Shown piece after piece: positions 15,730 to 23,181 of a stretch of 32,502 nucleotides of DNA; within the stretch, counting starts at the first letter, position 1, and the number at the start of each line of letters is the position of its first letter. A model generated the notes under the pieces. The model was not told the origin of the DNA. It saw only the letters and a program-made list of their open reading frames with translations, and did no database searches. This DNA comes from Chloroflexota bacterium. GTDB taxonomy: Bacteria > Chloroflexota > Limnocylindria > P2-11E. The position numbers were made by a program, and so were the translations under genes. The stretch lies in contig VBIZ01000193.1 in the NCBI GenBank assembly GCA_005880575.1, positions 1-32,502 of the forward strand, written 5' to 3'.

Positions 15730-17208
15730 CTACGCGCCGCCCAGGTTGGTGATCTCGATCCCGTTGTAGTAATGGCGGAGGATCTCCTCCGCCGAGTTGC
15801 CGCCGAGGGCCATTCCCTGTGCGCCCCACTGCGACATTCCAACACCATGCCCGTATCCCTTGCCGGTGAACACGAAACGCGCCGGCAACCGGTACTGCCA
15901 CCCGAGGACGCGGAGCGTGCGTGCCATGCGGTCGGGATCCCTCACGTTCAAGGTGAAGCTGCGCTCGAGCGTCGCGCCGAGAAGCTCGACCTGCCGGACG
16001 CGTTCAGCGTTGGACGCGTCGACGTACTCGATCTCCTCCGGGTGTGTGGTCACGGTGAACAGAGTGCTGCGAAGCCCGAAGTAATAGCGCGCCTTGTCCT
16101 TGCCGATGTCGCGGCTCCCGCCCGACCCGACGATCTTCGCAGAGAGCACGCGACCGGTGCCGGTGAGGCGCACGAGGTCGATGCGCTGGGGATCGCCGAC
16201 GTCGATGCCGCGGGCGCCGATGTAGCTCCGGAGCTGCGGCGCCGTGAACTCCGTCGTCCACACCCAGCTGGTGTGACCCCACGAAGACGCCTGCGCGATC
16301 TCGTCCGCCGGTGATGGCACCGATCGGAGATACGGCAGCGCGTTGGCGTATACGTTCTCGCTGTCCTCGGTGATGCCGCCCGCGTTCGCCGAATAGAGCG
16401 CCTCGATCGCGCGTCCGTTGTACGTCGCGATCATGCCGGCGGTCCGCTGGACGGCCTTGACCGTTGAGGTTGCCTCGCCGGCGAGGCCGTCGTACTCCTG
16501 ATCGCGGGTGTCGCCCTCGAGGTCGTAGCTGTCGTGACGGGCCAGGTGCGTCGAAAGGTACGTGCGCGCAGCGATGGCCTGCGCCGCGAGGGCCTCGGGC
16601 ATCCAGGTCGTGGGCTCCTCCGAGCCGACGACCGACGCGAGGTAGGAGGCGGTGTCGACCTGATTCACGACGATCATGTCGCCCTCGTCGTCGCGGGTCA
16701 GGTCGAGCGTTCCCCGAAACGCGCGCCCGTCGAACGTCAGGAGCCCGCCCGTCGCCGCGTAGTGGAGTGGGGTGATCTGCTGCGCGGAGAAGAGCGGCGT
16801 CGCGAGGGCCTCCGACCCGTCGCCCTCGACCGAGAACTCGAACGGGACGCTCACGATCGGGATGTCCTCGAGCTGTGCGCGCCGGCGCGCCTCGCGGACC
16901 TCCTGAAGGCGGCTCCGGCGCTCGGACGGGTCGCGAAGGCTGACGACGCTTCGGCTGGGATCCGCAAGCCGGCGAACGCCGCGCCGCGCCACGCTGTTCT
17001 GGTAACCCTGGTAGACCACCGTGCCGTCATCGCGCGTGACGGTCAACGAGCCCGTCGATCCGATCTTTGCGTAGCTCGTGCCGAGAAGCGAGATGTTCAC
17101 GCGGATCGTCGGCGGCAGCGGGGCGAGCGGCGAGCTTGCCGCGGCGCGCTCGGGCATCGCGGCGAAGAGCAGCGCGACAACGACTGTCCGCGCGAGCCAG
17201 ATCATCAC
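15730..17208 (-). CDS. SpoIID/LytB-domain secreted protein
   Basis: An exported protein of 492 residues with an N-terminal hydrophobic signal (WLARTVVVALLFAA then AAA cleavage-like sequence). The C-terminal half is a SpoIID/LytB domain: VDTASYLASVVGSEEPTTW, PEALAAQAIAARTYL around residue 215, YSANAGGITEDSENV, and GYGHGVGMSQWGAQGMA near 460. SpoIID is a lytic transglycosylase on peptidoglycan in Firmicutes; in non-sporulating bacteria relatives remodel cell wall. The catalytic Glu may be in VGSEEPT. The start is GTG 17208, overlapping the hpt stop as GTGA, or the adjacent ATG. Co-transcription with hpt is unusual but tight. Confidence 0.88.
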   Translation of the reverse strand: MMIWLARTVVVALLFAAMPERAAASSPLAPLPPTIRVNISLLGTSYAKIGSTGSLTVTRDDGTVVYQGYQNSVARRGVRRLADPSRSVVSLRDPSERRSRLQEVREARRRAQLEDIPIVSVPFEFSVEGDGSEALATPLFSAQQITPLHYAATGGLLTFDGRAFRGTLDLTRDDEGDMIVVNQVDTASYLASVVGSEEPTTWMPEALAAQAIAARTYLSTHLARHDSYDLEGDTRDQEYDGLAGEATSTVKAVQRTAGMIATYNGRAIEALYSANAGGITEDSENVYANALPYLRSVPSPADEIAQASSWGHTSWVWTTEFTAPQLRSYIGARGIDVGDPQRIDLVRLTGTGRVLSAKIVGSGGSRDIGKDKARYYFGLRSTLFTVTTHPEEIEYVDASNAERVRQVELLGATLERSFTLNVRDPDRMARTLRVLGWQYRLPARFVFTGKGYGHGVGMSQWGAQGMALGGNSAEEILRHYYNGIEITNLGGA

Positions 17209-17783
17209 GATCCCCTCGCGTACACCTCCGGCTTGAGCACGCCGACGAACGGCAGGTTCCGATACCGCTCGGCGTAGTCAAGCCCGTACCCGACGACGAA
17301 TTTGTCGGGGATCTCGAACCCGCGGTAGTCGATCTCCACTGGGACGATGCGACGCGCGGGCTTGTCCAGGAGAACGCACAGGCGGACCGACTCGGGCCGC
17401 TGCGAGCGCAAGTGATCGAAGACGTAGGAGAGCGTGTGGCCGGTGTCGAGGATGTCCTCGACGACCAGCACGTGCCGGCCTTCGATGGGATTGGCGAGGT
17501 CCTTCAGGATGCGCACCGCTCCGCTCGATTCGGTGCTCGCGCCGTACGACGACACCTCGAGGAAGTCGAGCGCGAGCGGTATCTGCGTGGCCCGCATGAG
17601 ATCGGCGAGGAAGGGAAGCGCCCCTTTGAGGACTGAGACGAGGACGAGATCCTTGCCCTGATAGTCGACGGCGATGCGGGCACCGAGCTCTCGCACCTTT
17701 GCGGCGATCTCCTCGGCGGTGACGAGAATCTCGGCAACATCGTCGGCTTGCTCGCGACGCGCAAGGACGGCCATGAGGCGCAT
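17205..17783 (-). CDS. hpt: Hypoxanthine phosphoribosyltransferase
   Basis: A purine-salvage enzyme of about 192 residues that converts hypoxanthine or guanine and PRPP to IMP or GMP in the cytoplasm. The PRPP-binding loop is VLVVEDILDTGHTL (about residues 108-121), preceded by LVSVLKGALPFLADLMR; DFLEVSSYG and the C-terminal DKFVVGYGLDYAERYRNLPFVG are also typical. The 351-residue track ORF reads upstream through the cupredoxin gene in a wrong frame. Two ATG codons (17783 and 17774) are candidates; I give the earlier one. Its stop overlaps the SpoIID gene. A perfect 8-bp inverted repeat separates it from the cupredoxin stop. Confidence 0.94.
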   Translation of the reverse strand: MRLMAVLARREQADDVAEILVTAEEIAAKVRELGARIAVDYQGKDLVLVSVLKGALPFLADLMRATQIPLALDFLEVSSYGASTESSGAVRILKDLANPIEGRHVLVVEDILDTGHTLSYVFDHLRSQRPESVRLCVLLDKPARRIVPVEIDYRGFEIPDKFVVGYGLDYAERYRNLPFVGVLKPEVYARGS

Positions 17784-17799
17784 TGTCGCAGGTGGTGTG

Positions 17800-17827
17800 C
17801 CGCTCGGCCGAGCGAGGAGCCGAGCGG
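17800..17827. repeat. Hairpin between cupredoxin and hpt (possible terminator)
   Basis: CCGCTCGG and CCGAGCGG are perfectly complementary 8-bp arms around a 12-base loop, between the cupredoxin stop and the hpt start. There is no following T-run on either strand, so it may attenuate rather than terminate transcription. Confidence 0.5.
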
Positions 17828-17832
17828 TCGGG

Positions 17833-18501
17833 CTACGAGCCCCGCCGCGCGAGGAAGAACGCGATCGCGCCGAGTACGACGACCGCGAGCGCGGCGGCGC
17901 CGATGAGGAGCGGCCCCATCCCGCCTCCGCCTGTGTTCGGTGTGGGCGTGACCTGCGCGGCGACGGTGGTCGGCGAGGCTGACGCGGTCTCCGTCGCCGC
18001 CGCGACGGGCGACGCGCTCGCGCTCGGGGCGGCGGTCGTCCCCTGGGGGGTCGGCGTTTCGCTCTGCGCCGGCGTCGGAGCCTCGGTCGTCGCGATCGTG
18101 GGTGGCGCGGTGCGGACCGGCGTCGGCGGCGCGGTCGGCGGTGCCGTCGGCTGTGGTGTTGACAAGGCCTGGACGACGATCGTGCCGTGCATGAACGCGT
18201 GGATGGCGCAGTGATACGCGAATGTCCCGGCCGCCGTGAAGACGAATGAGCCCGACGCACCCGCTCGAATCACACCCGTGTCCCAAGCGCCGGTGTCAGA
18301 CGTGGAGGTATGGCTGAACGCATCGTGGTTCGTCCAGGTCACCGTGTCCCCGACGCGTACGGTCACCGTCGCGGGAGCGAACGCCGATCCCTGGATGTTC
18401 ACCGCGCTGGTGGCCGCGAATGCGACCAACGGCAACGCGAGCAATCCGCACGAAAAGACGAGGGCCGCGGCCCAGACGGCCACGGCGCGCCTCACGGCCA
18501 T
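17833..18501 (-). CDS. Cupredoxin-like copper protein with Pro/Thr-rich linker and C-terminal membrane anchor
   Basis: A secreted or surface-anchored blue-copper-like protein of 222 residues. It has an N-terminal signal peptide ending near VAFA, then a cupredoxin domain (residues 33-110) with VGDTVTWTNHDAFSHT and YHCAIHAFMHG. The candidate type 1 copper ligands are the His of FSHT, Cys and His of HCAIH, and Met of FM. A Pro/Thr/Ala-rich linker (about 113-190) leads to a transmembrane helix and ARRGS tail. It may transfer electrons at the cell surface. The start in the track is ATG 18501, which abuts the -10 box; GTG 18495 six bases on fits a leaderless start better. It shares its promoter with divergent rsmG. 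Confidence 0.87.
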   Translation of the reverse strand: MAVRRAVAVWAAALVFSCGLLALPLVAFAATSAVNIQGSAFAPATVTVRVGDTVTWTNHDAFSHTSTSDTGAWDTGVIRAGASGSFVFTAAGTFAYHCAIHAFMHGTIVVQALSTPQPTAPPTAPPTPVRTAPPTIATTEAPTPAQSETPTPQGTTAAPSASASPVAAATETASASPTTVAAQVTPTPNTGGGGMGPLLIGAAALAVVVLGAIAFFLARRGS

Positions 18502-18507
18502 ACTTTA
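18501..18507. promoter_or_regulatory. Overlapping bidirectional -10 elements
   Basis: TACTTT (18501-18506, plus strand) lies seven bases before the rsmG GTG, and its complement TAAAGT (18507-18502, minus strand) lies six bases before a cupredoxin GTG. The two -10 boxes use the same base pairs, so polymerase could bind in one direction or the other, giving leaderless mRNA from each side. Confidence 0.5.
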
Positions 18508-18513
18508 CGGCTC

Positions 18514-19251
18514 GTGCCGCCCTCGGAGTCCGTTGACGCGCCGTTCGAGGCGCTCGCTCGCGACGCCGAGCGCATTGGCGTGCATCTCGATCCCGCGACG
18601 CTGGTGCTCTGCGCGCGATATGCCGATCTCCTCATCGAACGCAATACGACCACGAACCTCACAGCGATCACAACGCGGGCCGATATCGCAACGAAACATT
18701 TCCTCGATTCGTTCACCGCGGTCGCCGTGCGAACGTGGACCGGTCGCGAACGCATCATCGACGTGGGGAGCGGCGCGGGATTCCCGGGTCTGGCCCTGCG
18801 CCTGGCGCTCCCAGCGGCGCGGGTCACGCTCGTCGAGTCGATGGGGAAGAAGGCTCGCTTTCTCGAGGAGGTCACCAGCACGCTCGGTATCGACGGAGTC
18901 GAGGTGAGAAACGAACGCGCCGAGGCGCTCGCGAGCACGCGGCGCGAACATTACGACGTCGCCACTGCGCGCGCGGTCGGGACGCTCGGGGCGATCGTGG
19001 AATACCTGCTGCCGTTCCTGCGCGTCGGCGGCGACGCGATCGCCTGGAAAGGCCGGCTCGACGTGGAGCTGCCGGGCGCGAAAAAAGCCTGCGCGGCGAT
19101 TGGCGGAGAAATCGTGAAGGTCACGCCGACCTCGGAGCTGGGCCTCGGGAAGACCCTGCCGGGCAGATCGCTCGTCGTGATCCGGAAGGTTCACGCAACG
19201 CCGACGCGCTTTCCGCGCTCGGCGGCGGAGGCGAAGCGTCGTCCGTGGTGA
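18514..19251 (+). CDS. rsmG: 16S rRNA (guanine(527)-N7)-methyltransferase
   Basis: A SAM-dependent rRNA methyltransferase of 245 residues (GidB/RsmG) that methylates G527 of 16S rRNA. Landmarks are NTTTNLTAI (about residue 45), HFLDSF, the SAM-binding IDVGSGAGFPGL (about 85-96), VTLVESMGKKARFLEEV, TARAVG, and the family tail TPTRFPRSAAEAKRRP. The 313-residue ORF in the track reads through the cupredoxin promoter region; the true start is GTG 18514, seven bases after a TACTTT -10 element. Its stop overlaps the next gene as GTGA. The usual partner mnmG is not in this window. Confidence 0.95.
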   Translation: MPPSESVDAPFEALARDAERIGVHLDPATLVLCARYADLLIERNTTTNLTAITTRADIATKHFLDSFTAVAVRTWTGRERIIDVGSGAGFPGLALRLALPAARVTLVESMGKKARFLEEVTSTLGIDGVEVRNERAEALASTRREHYDVATARAVGTLGAIVEYLLPFLRVGGDAIAWKGRLDVELPGAKKACAAIGGEIVKVTPTSELGLGKTLPGRSLVVIRKVHATPTRFPRSAAEAKRRPW

Positions 19252-19949
19252 TCGTGCCATCGCTCGATATTCGGGGATCGCGCCTTTCAGACGGTCCGGG
19301 CTCAGCCGTCATCGCGAAAGCGCGCGACCTCGTTGCGGAGGGTGCCGAGGAGCTGCATCTCGTCGATCTCGACCGTGCGGAGACCGGTACCTCGGAGAAT
19401 CTGGAACTTCTCGCCGCGGTGGCGCACGCCGCGGGTGTGCCGTGCCGTCTGGCCGGCGGGATCTCGCGCGTGGACGACGCGCGCCGTGCGATCGACCGCG
19501 GATTCGCGGGCGTCCTCTTCTCGAGCGCCGTGTTCGGCGATGACGAGCTTCTGAAGGACATCGCCGCACTCGGTGACACGGGCATCGTCGAGATCGAAGC
19601 GAAGGCCGGATTCCTCGCGCCGCGCGGCGGCGAAGCGGACCTCGTCGCGGTCGCGACCGGTCGCGGCGCCCTCGCCGCAGCGCGCGCCGCGCAGATCGCC
19701 GGGGTGCGCGCGCTCTATCTCATCGATCTGACGACCGAAGGGCGGCTCGCGGGCCCACCGCTCGACCTCGTCGACGCTGTGCGCGCGGTGCTCGGCCGTC
19801 GCGTCGCGCTGCACGCCGGCGGCGGCGTTCGCGACCTCGACGATGTTCGTGCGCTCGCCTCACGGGGCGTGGCTTCCGTCGTCATCGGCCGCGCTCTCGC
19901 GGAGAGGCGCTTCACCATCCGCGCTGCGCGAGAGGCATCCGTCGCGTGA
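19248..19949 (+). CDS. HisA/HisF-family TIM-barrel paralogue, probably not HisA
   Basis: A 233-residue beta/alpha barrel with the two phosphate-binding turns of the HisA/HisF family, LAGGISRVDDA (about residue 70) and HAGGGVRDLDDV (about 185), and the strand-1 motif IVPSLDIRG. Other HisA features are missing: the loop after strand 1 is short, the strand-5 Asp used for ring opening is Glu or absent (VEIEAKAG), and the strand-6 Thr/Asp region reads LIDLTTEGRLAGP. It could be a divergent isomerase for another phosphosugar. No his genes are near; it sits between rsmG and a metallophosphoesterase, joined to both by GTGA overlaps. Confidence 0.75.
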   Translation: MIVPSLDIRGSRLSDGPGSAVIAKARDLVAEGAEELHLVDLDRAETGTSENLELLAAVAHAAGVPCRLAGGISRVDDARRAIDRGFAGVLFSSAVFGDDELLKDIAALGDTGIVEIEAKAGFLAPRGGEADLVAVATGRGALAAARAAQIAGVRALYLIDLTTEGRLAGPPLDLVDAVRAVLGRRVALHAGGGVRDLDDVRALASRGVASVVIGRALAERRFTIRAAREASVA

Positions 19950-20662
19950 AGGTCGGTGTGGTGAGCGACATCCATGCGAATCTCGTCGCGCTCGAGACGG
20001 TGCTCGCCGAGATGGGACCCGTGGACGCGCTCTGGGTCTGCGGCGATACCGTCGGGTATGGGCCCGACCCGTCCGACGTGCTCGCGCTCCTCGCCGAGCG
20101 GAAGGCGACGATCGTGGCGGGCAACCACGACCGCGCGGTCGCGAGGGGGGAGGACCTGGACTTCTTCAATCCGCCCGCGGCGGTTGCGGCGAAGATGCAT
20201 CAGCGCTGGCTCTCTCCGGCGGAGCGCGACATGCTGGCGGCGCTCCCGAGGACCCTCGAAACGAACAACGTGACGCTCTGCCATGGAAGCCTCCGCGATC
20301 CCCTGTGGGAGTACGTCACCAACCCGAGGAGTGCCGCCGCCTCGCTCGCGCTTGCCAGGACATCGCACTGCTGCGCCGGCCACACCCACGTTCCCTCGCT
20401 CTTTCGCGCGGACGGGCGCGCGGAGCCCGGCCGGGTGCGGTACGACGTCGCGTACGCGCTCGCGCCCCGCGCGTTTCTGAACCCCGGAAGCGTCGGCCAG
20501 CCGCGAGACGGCGATCCACGGGCCGCGTACGCGGTCATCGACCTTGCGATGAGCACTGTGACCTTCCATCGTTCGCCCTATCGACTTGAAGAGACGCAGC
20601 GCCGGATCCGCGAACGAGGTCTTCCCTCGATCTTTGCGGACCGCCTGGCGTTCGGCCTGTGA
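19946..20662 (+). CDS. Metallophosphoesterase (YfcE/MJ0936-like phosphodiesterase)
   Basis: A cytoplasmic calcineurin-like phosphoesterase of 238 residues. The metal-ligand series is intact: VVSDIHAN (residues 5-12), CGDTVGYGP (about 32), AGNHD (about 58), CHGS (about 112), and GHTHVPS (about 145), followed by LNPGSVGQPRDGDP. Relatives cleave phosphodiesters, and the natural substrate is usually unknown. The start is GTG overlapping the preceding TGA. The next gene, a lipoprotein, begins inside its 3' end in another frame. Confidence 0.92.
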   Translation: MKVGVVSDIHANLVALETVLAEMGPVDALWVCGDTVGYGPDPSDVLALLAERKATIVAGNHDRAVARGEDLDFFNPPAAVAAKMHQRWLSPAERDMLAALPRTLETNNVTLCHGSLRDPLWEYVTNPRSAAASLALARTSHCCAGHTHVPSLFRADGRAEPGRVRYDVAYALAPRAFLNPGSVGQPRDGDPRAAYAVIDLAMSTVTFHRSPYRLEETQRRIRERGLPSIFADRLAFGL

Positions 20663-21116
20663 GCTCCTGCTTGTGGTCGCGGTCGCGTGCGGTGGCCCGG
20701 AGGCGGGCGTGACGGCTGCCCAGAACGTGCCCTTCACCGATCACGGCTCGACGCAGGAATCGGAGTACGAAGGTGGCCCGCGCATCGTCGCAGCGACCGA
20801 TCCGGCGACCATTGGCCTCGAGCAGCTCGCCGCCAGAGACGCGACGCGCCTCTATATCGGCGCCTTCGCTGGAGCGCAGCGCACCGGCGGATATGACATC
20901 CGTGTCGTGCGGATAGAGCGCACCGGCAGCACGCTCACGGCCCACGCGACGTTCGGGGCGCCACCGCCGGGTGCGATCACCATCCAGGTGCTCACGTCTC
21001 CCGCGCACCTCGTCTCGATCGAGCGTCAGTCGGCTTCGTCCGCCCGCGAGCTCGTGTTGATGGACCAATCGGGGGCGGAGCGGGCCCGCGGCACCGTGCC
21101 ACAATCGCAACCCTGA
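20634..21116 (+). CDS. Probable lipoprotein with PrcB C-terminal-like domain
   Basis: A small exported protein of about 160 residues. From TTG 20634 it has a signal sequence (RTAWRSACELLLVVAVAC) with a lipobox-like VAVAC. The mature part contains IGAFAGAQRTGGYDIRVVRIER and then GAITIQVLTSPAHLVSIER, which match the PrcB_C (protease complex subunit) pattern of a G-x-R/Q-x-TGGY turn and a [VI]-[TV]-x-P-x-H segment. The track start at 20586 is also TTG and gives a longer leader; GTG 20673 would lose the lipobox. It overlaps the metallophosphoesterase by about 29 bases and ends one base before the KimA-like gene. The biological role is unknown. Confidence 0.65.
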   Translation: MRTAWRSACELLLVVAVACGGPEAGVTAAQNVPFTDHGSTQESEYEGGPRIVAATDPATIGLEQLAARDATRLYIGAFAGAQRTGGYDIRVVRIERTGSTLTAHATFGAPPPGAITIQVLTSPAHLVSIERQSASSARELVLMDQSGAERARGTVPQSQP

Positions 21117-21117
21117 C

Positions 21118-23181
21118 GTGACAGACGACGAAGGAAAAAACGAGACACCCGAGACTCCTTCTCTCGAAGACCGCACCACCAAGTCCGGGCGACTTCCGGG
21201 AAACCGCTATGTCAAGCTCTACCGCGCCCCCGGCTTCCGCCGGCGCGGAGACCGCTACGTCGCGGACGAGGAGCTCCTCGAGTCCGCGAGCCGACTGGGC
21301 AGGGCGTACGAGACGGTCCGGCGCTTCTTGCTCGGAAGGCGCCTCAGCATGGAGGCGGAAGAGACCGAGCGGCTGTCGGTCTTCACGGGACTCGCGATCC
21401 TCGGCTCGGACAACATCTCTTCCTCTGCGTACGCGACCGAGGAGGCCATGCGCGTCCTCGCGCTCGCCGGGATGGGGGCGTTCGTTTTTCTGACACCGAT
21501 CGCTATCGCGATCGTCGGTGTCCTCGCGATCGTGATCCTCTCGCAATCACAGGTGATCCAGGCGTACCCGAACGGCGGCGGCAGCTACATCGTCACGAGC
21601 GACAACCTGGGCACGATGCCTGGGCTTGTCGCGGCGGCGGCGCTTCTCATCGACTACGTCCTCACGGTGGCCACTTCCACCGCCGCCGGGGTCTACGCGA
21701 TCACGAGCTTCGTGCCCGACTTGCAACCGGATGCCGTGCCGATCGGGCTTGCGTTCATCGCTCTGCTGATGGTCGGCAACCTTCGCGGCGTTCGCGAGGC
21801 GGGCCTGATCTTCGCCGGACCGACGTACGTCTACATCTTCGCGCTCGGCGCGCTAATCCTGTACGGCATCTTCAGGATCGTGACCGGCGATATCCCTCCA
21901 GCCGCGGTGCCGCCGAATCCCTTTCCGCAGGAAGGAGAGATGTCGCTCGCGGGTCTTGCTGGCTCGCTGCTCGTCCTTCGCGCGTTCGCATCCGGATCGG
22001 TCGGACTCACGGGTAGCGAAGCGATCGCGAACGGCGTCCCTAGCATGCAGAAGGACGAACGCCGCCACGCGACGATCACGCTCGTTCTGATGGGCGCGAC
22101 GTTCGCCGTGCTCTTTCTCGGACTCACGTATCTCGCGCAGACCATCGGCACGATCCCCGACCGCCTCGAAGCGGAGTCGCTGAACAGTCTCGTGACGCGA
22201 TCGCTTGTCGGCATGTCGCCGTTCTACTACCTCGTCCAGGGATCGACCGCCGTCATCCTCGCGCTCGCCGCGAACACCGGGTTCACCGGGTTTCCGCGCC
22301 TGGCCTCGGTCCTGGCGAACGACCGCTTCATGCCGCGGCAGTTCGCTTATCGCGGCGATCGGCTCGCGTTCTCGTTCGGGATCGTCGCCCTCGCTCTGGC
22401 ATCGGCCCTCGTGCTCGCGGTGAACCAGGGAAGCGTGACGAAGCTCATCCCCTTCTACACGATCGGCGTGTTCCTCGCGATCACGCTCGCGCAGACCGGG
22501 CTTGTTCGCCGCTGGCGCCGCCTCCGCTCGCCCGGTTGGCAATGGCGAGCCATGTTGAACGGCCTCGGGGCCGTCGTCACCGGGCTCGTCCTCATCGTGG
22601 TCCTCATCGCCAAGGCTCCGGAGGGCGCGTGGCTGATCGTGCTAATCATCCCGCTGCTCGTCGCATTGCTCTTCTCCATCCACCGCACATACATGAGGAC
22701 GCAGGACGCGCTCGTCATCGAGCGGCTCGACGAGGAAGTCCCTCTGATGCGCGCGCCGGTCGTGATCGTCCCCGTGGGCCGGCTCGACCGCGCGACCGCG
22801 CGCGCCGTGGCCTTCGCCCGTTCGATCTCGCCCGCGGTACGGGCGGTCCACGTCTCCACGAGCGAGGAGAGCTCGCGAGAGTTTCGCAAGCGGTGGGATG
22901 CCTGGGCGGGCCGGGTTCCCCTCGATGTGATCGAGTCGCCGTACCGCTCGCTCGTGCCGCCGCTGCTCAAATACATCGACCGTATCGGCGAACGTGATCC
23001 CGACAAGCCGATCACCGTCGTGCTCGCGTCCTTCGTGCCGCACAGCTGGTGGGAGTGGCTCCTGCACAGCCAGACTGCTCTTCGCCTCAAGGCCAGCCTT
23101 CTCTTCCGTCCGAACACGATCGTGATCGACGTGCCCTACCACTTTGACGAAGACCGAGAGGATCACCGGCATGACCGCTGA
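21118..23181 (+). CDS. KimA-like APC/KUP-family potassium permease 1
   Basis: A 687-residue transporter with about 12 membrane helices (about residues 85-540) and a soluble C-terminal USP-like domain (about 555-680). Residues SDNISSSAYATEEAM, AYPNGGGSYIV and LLIDYVLTVATSTAAG correspond to the helix 1 and helix 3 segments of the KimA family; the Asp-x3-Thr-x3-Ser spacing of the IDYVLTVATS stretch is the pattern expected at the KimA potassium site. KimA is a proton-coupled potassium importer. The start is GTG one base after the previous stop, with no clear ribosome site. A close paralogue follows with an 11-base overlap. Confidence 0.85.
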   Translation: MTDDEGKNETPETPSLEDRTTKSGRLPGNRYVKLYRAPGFRRRGDRYVADEELLESASRLGRAYETVRRFLLGRRLSMEAEETERLSVFTGLAILGSDNISSSAYATEEAMRVLALAGMGAFVFLTPIAIAIVGVLAIVILSQSQVIQAYPNGGGSYIVTSDNLGTMPGLVAAAALLIDYVLTVATSTAAGVYAITSFVPDLQPDAVPIGLAFIALLMVGNLRGVREAGLIFAGPTYVYIFALGALILYGIFRIVTGDIPPAAVPPNPFPQEGEMSLAGLAGSLLVLRAFASGSVGLTGSEAIANGVPSMQKDERRHATITLVLMGATFAVLFLGLTYLAQTIGTIPDRLEAESLNSLVTRSLVGMSPFYYLVQGSTAVILALAANTGFTGFPRLASVLANDRFMPRQFAYRGDRLAFSFGIVALALASALVLAVNQGSVTKLIPFYTIGVFLAITLAQTGLVRRWRRLRSPGWQWRAMLNGLGAVVTGLVLIVVLIAKAPEGAWLIVLIIPLLVALLFSIHRTYMRTQDALVIERLDEEVPLMRAPVVIVPVGRLDRATARAVAFARSISPAVRAVHVSTSEESSREFRKRWDAWAGRVPLDVIESPYRSLVPPLLKYIDRIGERDPDKPITVVLASFVPHSWWEWLLHSQTALRLKASLLFRPNTIVIDVPYHFDEDREDHRHDR

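Noticed and set aside
19715-20737. 340-residue minus-strand ORF opposite the metallophosphoesterase
   Set aside because: No domain logic; complete overlap with genes that have catalytic motifs on the plus strand.
20663-21117. c-di-AMP (ydaO-type) riboswitch expected upstream of a KimA gene
   Set aside because: The genes are separated by one base or overlap, leaving no room for the roughly 170-nt RNA; none seen before the other two permeases either.
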